Assembly (NCBI RefSeq): GCF_002746455.1
Contig: NZ_NWUW01000005.1
Location: forward strand, 1 to 64,000
DNA length: 64,000 bases
Direction of reading: 5' to 3'
Source of the DNA: Bacillus fungorum
GTDB taxonomy: Bacteria; Bacillota; Bacilli; Bacillales; Bacillaceae_G
The notes beneath the pieces are model-generated. The model worked only from the letters and a program-made list of their open reading frames with translations, searched no databases and was not told where the DNA came from. Numbering within the stretch: the first letter of the stretch is position 1; each line of letters starts with the position of its first letter. The position numbers and the translations under genes are program-made. Of this stretch, positions 29,243 to 44,018 are shown piece by piece.

Positions 29243-29250
29243 TGTTTAAG

Positions 29251-29522
29251 TGGTGGAAGGAATCGAGTAGCCTTCGCTTTTATATATTATCCAGTTCCAG
29301 CGGGAATCTCCAGTCATTTCGCTCTCTCGCATGAAGCAAAAAGCGCTTCATGCGAGAGAGCTCCAATGCCCTGCGATTCTGAGCGAGCCGCTTCCGCTTT
29401 TATATATTATCCAGTTCCAGTGGCCAGCTCTTCGCATCTAAGAACCTCCCTCACTAAAGGTAAAAAGCACCTTTTGTGCGAGAGAACCTTAGCTGGTCAG
29501 AGCTAAACGGGCCCCTTCCACT
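29251..29522 (-). repeat. Array of modular intergenic repeats (fragment, A, B)
   Basis: A short end fragment (29251-29285) is followed by a full A module (29291-29400) and a B module (29411-29522). The spacer TATATATTATCCAGTTCCAG occurs twice, before A and before B, marking the module joints. A contains a perfect 17-bp stem (29321-29337 with 29345-29361). The array stops within two bases of the convergent gene's stop codon. Confidence 0.8.
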
Positions 29523-29523
29523 T

Positions 29524-30135
29524 TTAAACTGGCCTAACCAATTCAAATTGTTCTCCTAGTTTTGCGTAGTTGTGTCCTGCTAGGCGGCTTACTGGTTTTA
29601 GCTCTTCTGCATGAATGCGGCCATTTTCGTATAGGTGTTCTGCGACGTGGAAGCGAACGACGCGTCCGATTAGCAAATCACAAGCTGGTGAGTCTTCTGT
29701 TCCGCCAAGAGGGATTGATCGTTCTAGTACGCATTCCATTCGAATGTTTGCTTCTTTTACACCTGGAACGGAGATGACATCACTTTCAATTGGTGTTAGT
29801 TTCGCTAGTTTAATTTCACTCTCATTTGGCGGGAGGTTAGCTGCTGTTTCGTTAATTGCTTCTACGTAAGATTCATCAGAAATATGTACGACAAACGCCC
29901 CCTTTTCAATTGCGTTTCGAGAAGTATCTTTCGGTATTCCTGCTTTTCGTTGTACAGAAACTGAGATAAGTGGTGGATTAGCAGCGACAATATTGAAATA
30001 ACTATATGGTGCACCGTTTAATACGCCGTCTTTTGTTACAGAAGTAACGAATGCGACAGGGCGTGGAATGATACTTCCCGTTAATAATTTGTAATTCTCT
30101 TTTTCCGTTTGCTCATTTGGATTAATGGATAGCAT
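29524..30135 (-). CDS. Flavin reductase family protein
   Basis: A 203-residue protein of the FMN-binding split-barrel (flavin reductase-like/flavoredoxin) type. Typical blocks: LTGSIIPRPVAFVTSVTKDG, NGAPYSYFNIVAANPPLISVS, and C-terminal RLAGHNYAKLGE. Related to B. subtilis YwrF. Members bind FMN and reduce flavin or other acceptors with NAD(P)H; the real substrate is unknown. An AAAGGGGA site lies upstream of ATG 30135. Confidence 0.85.
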   Translation of the reverse strand: MLSINPNEQTEKENYKLLTGSIIPRPVAFVTSVTKDGVLNGAPYSYFNIVAANPPLISVSVQRKAGIPKDTSRNAIEKGAFVVHISDESYVEAINETAANLPPNESEIKLAKLTPIESDVISVPGVKEANIRMECVLERSIPLGGTEDSPACDLLIGRVVRFHVAEHLYENGRIHAEELKPVSRLAGHNYAKLGEQFELVRPV

Positions 30136-30229
30136 GCTTGAAATCCCCTTTCTAAATATGACGACTTATTGTTTGTTTACAAGATGTTAGTGGAAAACTC
30201 CTGCTGAAAATAATATTTTTATTACATAA

Positions 30230-30264
30230 AAAGAACTTACTTCATTGTGATTGAAGTAAGTTCC
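30230..30264 (-). terminator. Terminator of the doxX-like gene
   Basis: On the minus strand, GGAACTTACTTCA pairs with TGAAGTAAGTTC and is followed by TTTTTA. It lies 31 bases past the DoxX stop codon. Confidence 0.85.
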
Positions 30265-30294
30265 GTCTAAATAATCTCGAATTCAAGATGAAAT

Positions 30295-30681
30295 TTATAG
30301 TAAAACGTATGCGCCAGGTCCAATTAAAGCTACCCCAATAGCGACAGCAATTAACATTAAATTATACTCAAATCCGTTTTGTGTGATCCAGTAACCATTT
30401 TTTCCGTGAACAGTGAAGATTGCCATTAACATTGTTCCAACGATAAATAATGAACCAACTGCAGTGAAAATACCTGATGCGAATAAGAAACCACCTAATA
30501 ATTCAGTTGCGCCAGCCATAAATGCCATAAATACACCAGGGCGTAAGCCGATTGATTCCATCCAGCCACCTGTTCCTTTTAAACCGTGACCGCCGAACCA
30601 ACCAAATAATTTTTGAGCACCATGACCCATGAATGTAATACCTATAATAAGACGAATAATAAGAAGACCGAAATCCATCAT
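30295..30681 (-). CDS. DoxX family membrane protein
   Basis: A 128-residue protein with four hydrophobic segments and the DoxX signature near its start (LIIRLIIGITFMGHGAQKLFGWFGG). Family members in Bacillus (CatD, MhqP) answer to quinone or thiol-reactive stress and can associate with dioxygenases. It stands alone here, so the partner is unknown. The promoter upstream carries a dyad that would suit a MarR/DUF24-type repressor. GGGGG lies upstream of ATG 30681. Confidence 0.88.
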   Translation of the reverse strand: MMDFGLLIIRLIIGITFMGHGAQKLFGWFGGHGLKGTGGWMESIGLRPGVFMAFMAGATELLGGFLFASGIFTAVGSLFIVGTMLMAIFTVHGKNGYWITQNGFEYNLMLIAVAIGVALIGPGAYVLL

Positions 30682-30718
30682 TTTTGAAAACCCCCTAAAA
30701 GTTATTAACTTATCTTAT

Positions 30719-30754
30719 GTAAGCAATAATAAAATAGTTACTTACTTTAGTCAA
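30719..30754 (-). promoter_or_regulatory. doxX promoter with overlapping dyad
   Basis: Minus-strand TTGACT (30749-30754), a 17-base spacer and TATTAT (30726-30731). GTAAGTAA and TTGCTTAC (plus-strand 30738-30745 and 30719-30726) are inverted half-sites with one mismatch, flanking the spacer and -10: a candidate operator for a redox- or quinone-sensing repressor. Confidence 0.6.
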
Positions 30755-30955
30755 GTGGATTTTAAAAAAGTTTGAAAAAATTTTACAAATTAACAATAAA
30801 AAACAAAATGTAGTAAAGACCTCTAGACAAGTTACGTAAAAAAAGAGAAAATATAAGTAGAAGTTAACTTCTTATTGTTATTCAGACAATCAGAATTGAC
30901 TGGAATTTTGTGAGGCGCTACAATAAGAGTCTAGTAGTAATGACGTAATTTATTT

Positions 30956-30978
30956 CGAAAGCGTTTTTACAGTATAAT
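30956..30978 (+). promoter_or_regulatory. PTS IIA promoter region with a cre-like site
   Basis: TATAAT at 30973-30978. CGAAAGCGTTTTTA (30956-30969) matches the CcpA cre consensus at 12 of 14 positions by eye, just upstream of the -10. The -35 is poor. Confidence 0.45.
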
Positions 30979-31066
30979 ATTCGAAGTATGAGGTCTTACG
31001 TTTATTCCGATCTTTAATAGAGATTGCCCTATAAACTTTTAGGTAAATTATAAGGAGGACTATCCT

Positions 31067-31564
31067 ATGTTTAAAAAATTATTCGGTTTTGGTTCAAAAA
31101 CAAATGAAGAAACAATCGTAGCTCCATTAACTGGAGCAGTGAAAAATATTGAAGAAGTACCAGATCCAGTATTCGCTGGTCGTATGATGGGTGACGGTGT
31201 TGCAATCGATCCTACTGAAGGCGTAGTTGTATCTCCAGTTGATGGTGAAATCGTACAATTATTCCACACAAAACATGCGATTGGAATTAAAGCGAAAAAC
31301 GGTACAGAAATTTTAATCCACGTTGGATTAGAAACTGTAAAAATGGAAGGTGAAGGTTTCGAAGCTCACGTTTCTGAAGGACAAGCTGTAAAAGCTGGAG
31401 ATAAATTAATCTCATTCGACTTAGAATTAATTCGTGAAAAAGCGAAAAGCACAATTACTCCAATCGTTATTACAAACACAGATGCAGCTGAGTCTATTAA
31501 GACAACTGTAGGTGTAACTGCTACAAAAGGTTCAACAGAAGTAATGAAGGTTACAATGAAATAA
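31067..31564 (+). CDS. crr: PTS glucose-family IIA component
   Basis: A 165-residue cytosolic phosphocarrier that takes phosphate from HPr and passes it to an EIIB domain during sugar uptake. Conserved phosphate-site histidines are H70 (FHTKHAIG) and H85 (ILIHVGLETV). No IIB/IIC genes adjoin, so it must serve a transporter encoded elsewhere, as B. subtilis YpqE does. AAGGAGG precedes ATG 31067. Confidence 0.93.
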   Translation: MFKKLFGFGSKTNEETIVAPLTGAVKNIEEVPDPVFAGRMMGDGVAIDPTEGVVVSPVDGEIVQLFHTKHAIGIKAKNGTEILIHVGLETVKMEGEGFEAHVSEGQAVKAGDKLISFDLELIREKAKSTITPIVITNTDAAESIKTTVGVTATKGSTEVMKVTMK

Positions 31565-31575
31565 TTATCACATGA

Positions 31576-31615
31576 AAGGAATCCGTTTCGTATGAAATGG
31601 ATTCCTTATTTTGTT
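31576..31615 (+). terminator. PTS IIA terminator
   Basis: AAGGAATCC and GGATTCCTT, with extra TTTC/GAAA pairing in the loop, followed by a T-rich tract. Confidence 0.8.
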
Positions 31616-31686
31616 TTGTAGTCTGTTCCTTATGTATGGTAAAATACTTTGGGCACTTGGAAATAGGGTTTCACATATATGTGGAT

Positions 31687-31729
31687 AAGGCGCATTTTTC
31701 TTAGAAAAAATATAAGAGAAATGCGCCTT
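31687..31729. other. Long hairpin upstream of ywlE
   Basis: AAGGCGCATTTTTCTTA (31687-31703) and TAAGAGAAATGCGCCTT (31713-31729) pair with a single mismatch over 17 bp. A perfect DnaA 9-mer overlaps its left edge (31680-31688). It could be a second terminator (TTTCG follows) or a structured leader. Confidence 0.55.
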
Positions 31730-31811
31730 TCGTATATTCACATTTCTTTTGTTCTATTCTAATGTACGCTATGATAAAGGGTAGGAAACTAGAGAAAAGG
31801 GGTGGGTTTAG

Positions 31812-32252
31812 ATGAAACGAGTATTATTTATTTGCACGGGAAATACATGCCGTAGCCCGATGGCTGAAGCATTACTTCGTCATCATGGGGAAGGTAAGTT
31901 TGAAGTGCAATCTGCTGGTGTTTTTGCCTATCCTGGAAGTGACGCGTCGATACACGCAAAGGAAGCTTTAGCTGAAAAGGGAATTGCAATCGATCATGCC
32001 GCGCAGCAAGTAAACGAAGCTTTGCTTGATTGGGCTGATATTGTAGTAACAATGACGGAAAACCATAGGCAAATTGTTCTAGGACATTATCCGAGCTGTG
32101 AAAAGAAAGTAGATACATTATATGGGGTAACCGAGGGGATAAGTAAGGATATTTCAGATCCGTTTGGCGGCTCACTTTCGATTTATAAAGAAACGTTAGA
32201 AGAGATGGAAGAACTTGTACAAACTTTACTGAAAAAACATTCAGAAGGTTGA
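31812..32252 (+). CDS. ywlE: Protein-arginine phosphatase YwlE
   Basis: A 146-residue low-molecular-weight phosphatase. The P-loop CTGNTCRS starts at the nucleophile C8; the Thr at position 12 within it is the residue that favours phospho-arginine over phospho-tyrosine in B. subtilis YwlE. The general-acid Asp is in ISDPFGGS. It reverses McsB arginine phosphorylation, which marks proteins for ClpCP. AAAAGGGGTGGG precedes ATG 31812. Confidence 0.95.
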   Translation: MKRVLFICTGNTCRSPMAEALLRHHGEGKFEVQSAGVFAYPGSDASIHAKEALAEKGIAIDHAAQQVNEALLDWADIVVTMTENHRQIVLGHYPSCEKKVDTLYGVTEGISKDISDPFGGSLSIYKETLEEMEELVQTLLKKHSEG

Positions 32253-32349
32253 TGTTTCGTGTATAATACGATATTGGAGATCATTTCGTTCCATTAAAGG
32301 CAGCGAGTGAGAAATGAAGATAATTGATTGAAACTTTGGAGGGGTAAAA

Positions 32350-32793
32350 ATGAAAGTAGTAGTAGCATCTGATCACGGCGGTATGAATATCCGTAAAGAA
32401 CTTGTAAGTTTATTAGAAGAGTTAAACATTGAATATATTGATTTAGGTTGTGAATGTGAAGCTGGTTCTGTTGATTACCCTGATTTTGCGTTTCCCGCAG
32501 CGGAAATGGTAGCGAATGGCGAAGTAGATCGTGGTATTTTAGTTTGTGGGACAGGCATCGGTATGTCAATTGCTGCAAACAAAGTAAATGGTATTCGTTG
32601 TGCACTAGTTCATGATACTTTCAGCGCGAGAGCAACGAGAGAGCATAATGATACGAACATGTTAGCAATGGGCGAGCGTGTAATTGGTGCAGGTCTAGCT
32701 CGTGACATCGCAAAAATTTGGTTAACAACTGACTATGAAGGTGGCCGTCACGAAAACCGCGTAGGAAAAATTAAAACATACGAAGCAAAGTAA
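32350..32793 (+). CDS. rpiB: Ribose-5-phosphate isomerase B
   Basis: A 147-residue isomerase interconverting ribose-5-phosphate and ribulose-5-phosphate. VVASDHGGMNIRK carries the N-terminal DHGG motif and CGTGIGMSIAANKV the catalytic Cys. Same place as B. subtilis ywlF. TTTGGAGGGG precedes ATG 32350. Confidence 0.95.
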   Translation: MKVVVASDHGGMNIRKELVSLLEELNIEYIDLGCECEAGSVDYPDFAFPAAEMVANGEVDRGILVCGTGIGMSIAANKVNGIRCALVHDTFSARATREHNDTNMLAMGERVIGAGLARDIAKIWLTTDYEGGRHENRVGKIKTYEAK

Positions 32794-32859
32794 TAGCTTC
32801 TAACTAGAAGCAGTATGAAATATAATTTGGTGAACCAACCTGTGAAAGGAAGAGGCGTA

Positions 32860-33432
32860 ATGACAGAAATCGTAAAGGTAAGAGAACAGCTACAAATTTC
32901 GCTTTCTGATTTCCAAGAACAAGCTTCATTACAAAGTGGTCAAATTTTTGTAGTGGGGTGTAGTACGAGCGAAGTGCTAGGAGAAAGAATTGGAACATCA
33001 GGAACGATGGAAGTAGCAGAGGCGATTTTTTCTGAGTTAAAACAATTTCAACAGCAAACAGGTATTGAATTGGCGTTTCAATGTTGTGAGCATTTAAATC
33101 GTGCTTTAGTAGTTGAGAGAGAGTTAGCGATGAAATATCAATTTGAAATTGTAACAGTTACGCCTGTTAGATCAGCAGGTGGTGCATTAGCAACATATGC
33201 TTATCACAATTTGAAAGATCCGGTAGTAATTGAGTTTATTAAAGCAGATGCAGGAATGGATATTGGTGATACATTTATCGGTATGCATTTAAAGCATGTA
33301 GCTGTTCCGGTTCGTACAAGTGTGAAGGAGATTGGAAGTGCACATGTAACAATGGCAACAACACGTGGAAAACTAATTGGTGGAGCACGTGCTGTTTATG
33401 CGGCGGCTGAAGAGACTATCACTTGCCGTTAA
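32860..33432 (+). CDS. ywlG: YwlG family protein (DUF436)
   Basis: A 190-residue protein of unknown function, found next to rpiB and glyA in many Bacilli. Conserved blocks include [30 protein letters not shown] and [19 protein letters not shown] 32860 follows GGAAGAGG; a longer in-frame reading from 32815 has no site. Confidence 0.88.
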   Translation: MTEIVKVREQLQISLSDFQEQASLQSGQIFVVGCSTSEVLGERIGTSGTMEVAEAIFSELKQFQQQTGIELAFQCCEHLNRALVVERELAMKYQFEIVTVTPVRSAGGALATYAYHNLKDPVVIEFIKADAGMDIGDTFIGMHLKHVAVPVRTSVKEIGSAHVTMATTRGKLIGGARAVYAAAEETITCR

Positions 33433-33488
33433 AATTTCACTTTATCCTACGAACAAGGTATGTTGTCTGACTTTATCATAGAAGAAAG

Positions 33489-33515
33489 AAAAGACCGATT
33501 TTCGGTCTTTTTTTT
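33489..33515 (+). terminator. ywlG terminator
   Basis: AAAGACCGA and TCGGTCTTT with a 3-base loop, followed by a T-run. Confidence 0.88.
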
Positions 33516-33561
33516 CTTTTATGATATAGAAAGTCATGTTAGAATGTAGTTGAAAACATGA

Positions 33562-33597
33562 AGGTTCGAAAGAATTACAACCTGAATTTTCGTTTTT
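33562..33597. promoter_or_regulatory. Candidate PurBox pair upstream of glyA
   Basis: Inverted CGAA cores at 33567-33570 and 33589-33592 (as TTCG), 18 bases apart. The right box fits the PurR box consensus well (11 of 13 by eye), the left one poorly. PurR control of glyA is known in B. subtilis. Confidence 0.35.
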
Positions 33598-33660
33598 TCT
33601 GAATAAATAAGAAAAAACTGTTGGGAATCGATGTAATTCGTTCAGAAAAGGGGGATTTTG

Positions 33661-34902
33661 GTGGATCATTTAAAACGTCAAGATGAAAAGGTATTTGCTG
33701 CAATTGAGGCAGAACTAGGAAGACAGCGTTCAAAGATTGAGTTAATCGCTTCGGAAAACTTCGTAAGTGAAGCAGTAATGGAGGCGCAAGGTTCTGTTTT
33801 AACGAATAAGTATGCTGAAGGATATCCTGGAAAACGTTACTATGGTGGATGTGAACACGTAGACGTAGTAGAAGATATCGCACGTGACCGCGTAAAAGAA
33901 ATTTTTGGCGCAGAGCACGTAAATGTTCAACCGCATTCTGGTGCACAAGCGAACATGGCAGTATACTTCACGATTTTAGAGCAAGGCGATACAGTACTTG
34001 GTATGAATTTATCTCATGGTGGTCACTTAACACACGGAAGCCCTGTTAACTTCAGTGGAGTACAATATAATTTCGTAGAATATGGCGTGGATGCTGAATC
34101 TCACCGTATTAATTACGATGATGTATTAGCAAAAGCGAAAGAACATAAACCAAAATTAATCGTTGCAGGTGCAAGTGCATACCCTCGTGTTATCGATTTC
34201 AAACGATTCCGTGAGATTGCAGATGAAGTGGGCGCATACTTAATGGTTGATATGGCACATATCGCTGGTTTAGTAGCCGCTGGTTTACATCCAAATCCAG
34301 TGCCACATGCACATTTCGTTACAACAACAACACATAAAACATTACGTGGTCCACGTGGTGGTATGATTTTATGTGAAGAGCAATTTGCAAAACAAATTGA
34401 TAAATCAATCTTCCCTGGTATTCAAGGTGGTCCACTTATGCACGTAATCGCTGCAAAAGCTGTTGCGTTTGGTGAGGCACTTCAAGAAGATTTTAAAACA
34501 TATGCACAAAATATCATTAACAATGCGAATCGCTTAGCTGAAGGTCTTCAAAAAGAAGGACTTACACTTGTTTCTGGTGGAACAGACAATCACTTAATCT
34601 TGATTGATGTTCGTAACTTAGAAATCACAGGTAAAGTAGCAGAGCACGTATTAGACGAAGTTGGTATTACAGTGAACAAAAATACAATTCCATTTGAAAC
34701 AGCAAGCCCATTTGTAACAAGCGGTGTACGTATCGGTACGGCAGCTGTAACATCTCGTGGTTTCGGTTTAGAAGAAATGGATGAAATTGCGTCACTTATT
34801 GCTTACACATTAAAAAATCATGAAAATGAAGCTGCATTAGAAGAAGCACGTAAGCGTGTAGAAGCGTTAACGAGCAAATTCCCAATGTATCCAAGTCTAT
34901 AA
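33661..34902 (+). CDS. glyA: Serine hydroxymethyltransferase
   Basis: A 413-residue PLP enzyme converting serine and tetrahydrofolate to glycine and methylene-tetrahydrofolate. The PLP Lys is in [36 protein letters not shown] and [10 protein letters not shown] are conserved. I chose GTG 33661, which is 6 bases after the AAAGGGGGA site and gives the usual MDHLKRQD start, rather than TTG 33658. It has its own terminator. Confidence 0.97.
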   Translation: MDHLKRQDEKVFAAIEAELGRQRSKIELIASENFVSEAVMEAQGSVLTNKYAEGYPGKRYYGGCEHVDVVEDIARDRVKEIFGAEHVNVQPHSGAQANMAVYFTILEQGDTVLGMNLSHGGHLTHGSPVNFSGVQYNFVEYGVDAESHRINYDDVLAKAKEHKPKLIVAGASAYPRVIDFKRFREIADEVGAYLMVDMAHIAGLVAAGLHPNPVPHAHFVTTTTHKTLRGPRGGMILCEEQFAKQIDKSIFPGIQGGPLMHVIAAKAVAFGEALQEDFKTYAQNIINNANRLAEGLQKEGLTLVSGGTDNHLILIDVRNLEITGKVAEHVLDEVGITVNKNTIPFETASPFVTSGVRIGTAAVTSRGFGLEEMDEIASLIAYTLKNHENEAALEEARKRVEALTSKFPMYPSL

Positions 34903-34913
34903 TAGATTGAAGA

Positions 34914-34952
34914 AGACTGCTAAAACGTAATTGTTTTAGCAGTCTTTTTTTT
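34914..34952 (+). terminator. glyA terminator
   Basis: AGACTGCTAAAAC and GTTTTAGCAGTCT, a 13-bp perfect stem followed by T7. Confidence 0.92.
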
Positions 34953-35087
34953 GGACATATATTGTTCTTTAAGTATGTATACAAATGATGAATAAATTTT
35001 GGCAATATAATGAAGGATACAGCTTCCATAATTGGTAAAGATACTAGATAGATTCATCGTAAAATCATGATTTTGCCAAATTTGCCC

Positions 35088-35116
35088 TTGAATATTAGTA
35101 GCGTTTTCTTTACAAT
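35088..35116 (+). promoter_or_regulatory. upp promoter
   Basis: TTGAAT (35088-35093), a 17-base spacer and TACAAT (35111-35116), about 60 bases before the start codon. Confidence 0.7.
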
Positions 35117-35174
35117 CGTAAATAGTGTAAAAAAGCGTGCAAACGCATGAATATCATCTAAAGGAGAGATTCAC

Positions 35175-35804
35175 ATGGGAAAACTGTATGTATTTGATCA
35201 CCCGTTAATTCAACATAAGATTACATATATTCGCGATAAGAATACAGGTACGAAAGATTTTCGTGAATTAGTGGACGAAGTAGCAAGCTTAATGGCTTTC
35301 GAAATTACTCGCGATCTTCCACTTAAAGACATTGAAATTGAAACGCCTGTAAGCAAAGCGACAACAAAAGTGATCGCTGGTAAAAAACTTGGTTTAATTC
35401 CGATTTTACGTGCAGGTTTAGGAATGGTTGATGGAATTCTGAAATTAATTCCAGCAGCAAAAGTAGGACATGTTGGTTTATACCGTGACCCTAAAACATT
35501 GCAACCGGTAGAATACTATGTGAAACTTCCAACGGATGTAGAAGAGCGTGACTTTATCGTACTAGATCCGATGCTAGCAACAGGTGGTTCTGCAGCTGAA
35601 GCAATTAACTCTCTGAAAAAGCGCGGTGCGAAACAAATTAAATTAATGTGTATCGTTGCAGCTCCAGAAGGAGTAAAAGTAGTACAAGAAGAACATCCTG
35701 ATGTTGATATTTATGTAGCAGCATTAGATGAGAAATTAAATGACCACGGATATGTAGTGCCAGGTCTTGGTGATGCTGGTGACCGTTTATTCGGAACGAA
35801 GTAA
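35175..35804 (+). CDS. upp: Uracil phosphoribosyltransferase
   Basis: A 209-residue salvage enzyme making UMP from uracil and PRPP. The PRPP-binding motif is [14 protein letters not shown] and the uracil-binding C-terminus is [26 protein letters not shown] precedes ATG 35175. Monocistronic between two terminators, immediately before the atp operon as in B. subtilis. Confidence 0.97.
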   Translation: MGKLYVFDHPLIQHKITYIRDKNTGTKDFRELVDEVASLMAFEITRDLPLKDIEIETPVSKATTKVIAGKKLGLIPILRAGLGMVDGILKLIPAAKVGHVGLYRDPKTLQPVEYYVKLPTDVEERDFIVLDPMLATGGSAAEAINSLKKRGAKQIKLMCIVAAPEGVKVVQEEHPDVDIYVAALDEKLNDHGYVVPGLGDAGDRLFGTK

Positions 35805-35812
35805 GACAACTG

Positions 35813-35842
35813 ACGAGAGGGGATTCCCCTCTCGTTTTTTTG
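35813..35842 (+). terminator. upp terminator
   Basis: ACGAGAGGGGA and TCCCCTCTCGT followed by T7. Confidence 0.9.
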
Positions 35843-36132
35843 TACCTTGATGAGGTAGGGGAGGGGGATAAATATACATAGTATATACAACATAAGTTGC
35901 ATGCACATCACATATAATATAGAAGTCTTACGTCTAAAGAGCACTATATTATGGAAGGAAAGCGTTATATCGTAAAAATATAATGGTGACAAACTTGTGA
36001 ACATTTTCTTCTATTATAAAGAGAAAAATGTTAGAAATTGCATATCTCTAACCAGTATTTAGAAGGGGAACGTTTTCATTTTTGGGAGGAAATGACTAAT
36101 ACTCAAATTTTTTGATTTTTTACGATTTCTCG

Positions 36133-36161
36133 TTGACACTGTTAATACCCTATTGTATGCT
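36133..36161 (+). promoter_or_regulatory. atp operon promoter
   Basis: A consensus TTGACA (36133-36138), a 17-base spacer and TATGCT (36156-36161). Confidence 0.8.
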
Positions 36162-36315
36162 AACAACGGGGATAGATGGTAGGGCTTTCAGTGACAAAAT
36201 TACATCTATTCCGTGACGAAAATGTAAACTTTTTATTTTGTATAGGATTTATGCAAAAAAATGAGTTATTATTAACACATCGTGAATGAGGGTTACATAT
36301 TGGAGGGATGAATCC

Positions 36316-36536
36316 TTGCAAAAAAACGATCGCAGCCATATAAAAGCTTATGCTTTAATGTCAGGTATTCTTGCTCAGTTAGTCGGTTCTATTCTCGTTG
36401 GAATCTTTGGTGGGCAGTGGATTGATAATAAGGTTGGAACGTTCCCGTTGTTTCTTATTATAGGGTTATTACTCGGATTAGGAACAGGGGTATACGCAAT
36501 GATTCGACTCATTCGCCATTACTATTCGGGAGAGCA

Positions 36537-36540
<4 letters not shown>
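36316..36540 (+). CDS. atpZ: AtpZ/AtpI family protein
   Basis: A 74-residue membrane protein with two hydrophobic segments (about 15-35 and 43-63), containing SGILAQLVGSILVGIFGGQWIDN-type features of the AtpZ family. Such proteins are proposed to work with AtpI in Mg or Ca supply to the synthase or in c-ring assembly. TTG 36316 is chosen because GGAGGG lies 8 bases upstream. It overlaps atpI by four bases. Confidence 0.82.
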
Positions 36541-37659
<1,119 letters not shown>

Positions 37660-37715
37660 TATAATTTAAGTAAGAAAAAAATTATTTTTTTATAATACAA
37701 AGGAGGACAAATTAA

Positions 37716-37934
<219 letters not shown>

Positions 37935-37954
37935 GGGAGACTCCCCTTACATAG

Positions 37955-37990
37955 ATGGCGAAGAGTGTTTTTCCGAACTTTCTTCGCCAT
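37955..37990 (+). other. Hairpin between atpE and atpF
   Basis: ATGGCGAAGA and TCTTCGCCAT form a perfect 10-bp stem with a 16-base loop. No U-run follows. It is well placed to protect atpE mRNA or reduce read-through into the lower-copy subunits. Confidence 0.6.
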
Positions 37991-38056
37991 TGCTTTATGA
38001 ATGAAACGTATGTCTTTTTTTTCATATGATCAATTTAGATATTTTGAAGGGAGTGA

Positions 38057-40628
<2,572 letters not shown>

Positions 40629-40639
40629 TAATAAAAAGT

Positions 40640-40785
40640 GAAGCCGACTGTTCAGCCCCATCGTCTAAGGTTCTTAGACGAAAGGGGCTAGGAGGCGGAA
40701 CTAGATTAATAAAAGCGGAAGCGGCTCGTTCTGAATGTGAGGAAGAAGTGAAGCCACCGAACATTCAAGTCGCTGGAGCTAGATA
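40640..40785 (+). repeat. Two modular repeats between atpA and atpG
   Basis: The first (40640-40706) has a two-part perfect hairpin: AGCCCC/GGGGCT outside (40654-40659, 40684-40689) and CGTCTAAG/CTTAGACG inside (40662-40669, 40673-40680). The second (40711-40785) starts AAAAGCGGAAGCGGCTCG and ends GTCGCTGGAGCTAGAT, a shortened C-type module in the orientation opposite to 22051-22162. Confidence 0.75.
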
Positions 40786-40831
40786 GTATATATAAGGCAT
40801 CTCAATTTCTGAGATTGCTGACGGTTATGTA

Positions 40832-40865
40832 AAGGAAAAGAGTAGGTGCACCTATTCTTTTCCTT
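40832..40865. repeat. 34-base palindrome upstream of atpG
   Basis: AAGGAAAAGAGTAGGTG and CACCTATTCTTTTCCTT are inverted repeats with one mismatched pair and no loop. There is no T-run after it, so it is a possible processing or stability element rather than a standard terminator. Confidence 0.6.
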
Positions 40866-40949
40866 CAATCATGAGCAAGAATATCTTGCAACGTAGATTA
40901 GGAAGAGGATTCTTACTAATCGTGCCAACTTCCGGAAAAAAGGTGGTGA

Positions 40950-41816
<867 letters not shown>

Positions 41817-41820
41817 TATT

Positions 41821-41981
41821 AAAAAGCGGAAGCGGTTTGTTCAGAATGAGAGGGGGATGGGGCTTTTGACGTAGAGGCGATTTGTGCCTCGTAGGAAAAA
41901 GCGAAGCCACCGAACATTCTAACCGCTGGAGCTGGATTCAATAAAAAGCGTAGGCGGCTCTGTCAAAAGAGTCGCGTAAGC
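41821..41981 (+). repeat. Modular repeats between atpG and atpD
   Basis: 41821-41939 is a full C module reading AAAAGCGGAAGCGG to CCGCTGGAGCTGGAT, the inverse of 22051-22162 with about 14 mismatches in 112 bases. Its centre holds a hairpin, GAGGCG-ATTTGT-GCCTC. A shorter related piece (41943-41981, AAAAAGCGTAGGCGGCTC) follows. Confidence 0.75.
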
Positions 41982-42009
41982 TATAAACTAATAAAAAATT
42001 AAAAGCTAA

Positions 42010-43464
<1,455 letters not shown>

Positions 43465-43472
43465 GGCCTTAG

Positions 43473-43884
<412 letters not shown>

Positions 43885-43886
<2 letters not shown>

Positions 43887-43925
43887 AAAAATCCGTAAGG
43901 GCTCTTGCCTTTACGGATTTTTTTG
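43885..43925 (+). terminator. atp operon terminator
   Basis: ATCCGTAAGG and CCTTTACGGAT with flanking A7 and T7. Confidence 0.9.
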
Positions 43926-43952
43926 TGTAGTTTATGGATAATTTTACAAAAA

Positions 43953-43961
43953 TGGTATAAT
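43953..43961 (+). promoter_or_regulatory. Extended -10 promoter of the DUF975 genes
   Basis: TGG-TATAAT (TATAAT at 43956-43961) with no good -35; 58 bases before the start codon. Confidence 0.55.
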
Positions 43962-44018
43962 TATATTGATGCTTGTATAAGTAGAGAATGTACAACAATT
44001 TATAAAGGAGATGAGTAA

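Larger units (their letters stand above)
29211..29523. other. Intergenic region between the 92-residue membrane protein gene and the flavin reductase gene
   Basis: 313 bases with no gene. It holds a terminator (29212-29242) followed by a three-part repeat array up to the flavin reductase stop codon. Confidence 0.8.
30682..31066. other. Divergent intergenic region, doxX to PTS IIA
   Basis: 385 bases with no gene. It holds the leftward doxX promoter and operator and the rightward PTS promoter near 30973. The sequence between, about 30760-30950, is AT-rich with nothing I can name. Confidence 0.6.
35805..36315. other. Intergenic region between upp and the atp operon
   Basis: 511 bases with no gene: the upp terminator, a 9-bp inverted repeat ATAATATAG/CTATATTAT (35914-35922 and 35944-35952), AT-rich sequence, then the atp promoter and a roughly 150-base leader. 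Confidence 0.7.
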
